A DNA stretch of 23,026 nt from Thermodesulfobacteriota bacterium (GTDB lineage Bacteria > Desulfobacterota > SM23-61): contig JASEHN010000004.1 of assembly GCA_030018715.1 (NCBI GenBank), forward strand, positions 1 to 23,026, given 5' to 3'. The notes under the pieces are model-generated. The model saw only the letters and a list, made by a program, of their open reading frames with translations, was not told the DNA's origin and did not search any database. Of the stretch, positions 22,755 through 23,026 are shown piece by piece. The position numbers and the translations under genes are program-made. How positions within the stretch are numbered: the stretch's first letter is position 1; each line of letters opens with the position of its first letter.

Positions 22755-22798
22755 AATTGACCTCAATTCGTTTTAATTTGTTTTAATTTATTTCAATT
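22755..22798. repeat. Five AATT motifs phased at exactly 10 bp upstream of the HTH gene
   Basis: AATT begins at 22755, 22765, 22775, 22785 and 22795. Four of the five 10-base units read YYAATT with T-rich spacers. The array starts in the ribosome-site region of the HTH gene and runs into its promoter region. Such helical phasing may bend DNA or form a repeated operator. The rest of the window end (22799-23026) is AT-rich, with no gene I can support. Confidence 0.6.
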
Positions 22799-23026
22799 GA
22801 TAGCAAATAAAATACCAATATGAGTTTTAATTTTATTCACATTTGTAACTGTTTAATTTTAATAATAATTTTATATTTTAAGCGAGAGTCAAAATTAAAT
22901 TTAGACTAAGAATTAGACCTTTTTTGTTCTAAGGGGTGAACAATTTTGATAAAAACAAAAGGGAAAGGAGCCAATACTGTTCGGCATGGTTATTGTCATA
23001 GATAAAGAAAGGGATCATCGTTGTCA

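Overview
The window looks like a chromosomal piece of an anaerobic deltaproteobacterium in the broad sense (Desulfobacterota, perhaps Syntrophia or Syntrophobacteria-like). This placement is an inference. It rests on an ADP-forming acyl-CoA synthetase alpha subunit, an archaeal-type phosphoglycerate mutase, a stand-alone molybdopterin oxidoreductase, an MglA-type GTPase beside a DUF4388 (PATAN) protein and many TPR proteins, and C/G-rich palindromic dispersed repeats. No rRNA, tRNA, CRISPR array or phage structural gene was seen.

Layout. 1-420: the 3' part of a RelE/ParE-like toxin reading frame interrupted or preceded by a palindromic repeat, then two hairpins. 512-1921 (-): ADP-forming acyl-CoA synthetase alpha subunit with no ATP-grasp partner. 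2071-2189: a 119-bp MITE-like element. 2272-8057 (-): a five-gene co-directional cluster, in transcription order cyclic-nucleotide-binding protein, TPR protein, MglA-like GTPase with a C-terminal extension, multi-spanning TPR/zinc-ribbon membrane protein, and DUF4388 membrane protein. The last three overlap one another. A divergent TPR-like gene (8402-9391, +) sits across a shared intergenic region. 9777-15109 (-): PP-loop tRNA thiolation-like enzyme, secreted transglutaminase-like protein, LPP20-like periplasmic protein with a proline-rich linker, Pcm and ApgM. 15573-18850 (+): molybdopterin oxidoreductase, a small PIN-like remnant and an RlmI-type rRNA methyltransferase. 19000-21478 (-): a YefM/Phd-RelE toxin-antitoxin module with a clear promoter and operator, then a tiny ORF, an aminoglycoside-phosphotransferase-fold kinase and a HAD hydrolase. 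21600-22380: degraded transposase fragments of at least three families. 22424-22753 (-): an excisionase-type HTH protein followed in frame by a 49-codon open stretch, with phased AATT repeats upstream.

The best candidate for an undescribed system is the 2272-9391 cluster. It joins a nucleotide sensor, a small GTPase, protein-interaction scaffolds and two membrane proteins, and resembles a cell-polarity or envelope-signalling module, but the sequence alone gives no substrate or output. The kinase/HAD pair driven from a toxin-antitoxin promoter and the two in-frame TGA codons followed by about 50 protein-like codons are secondary points.
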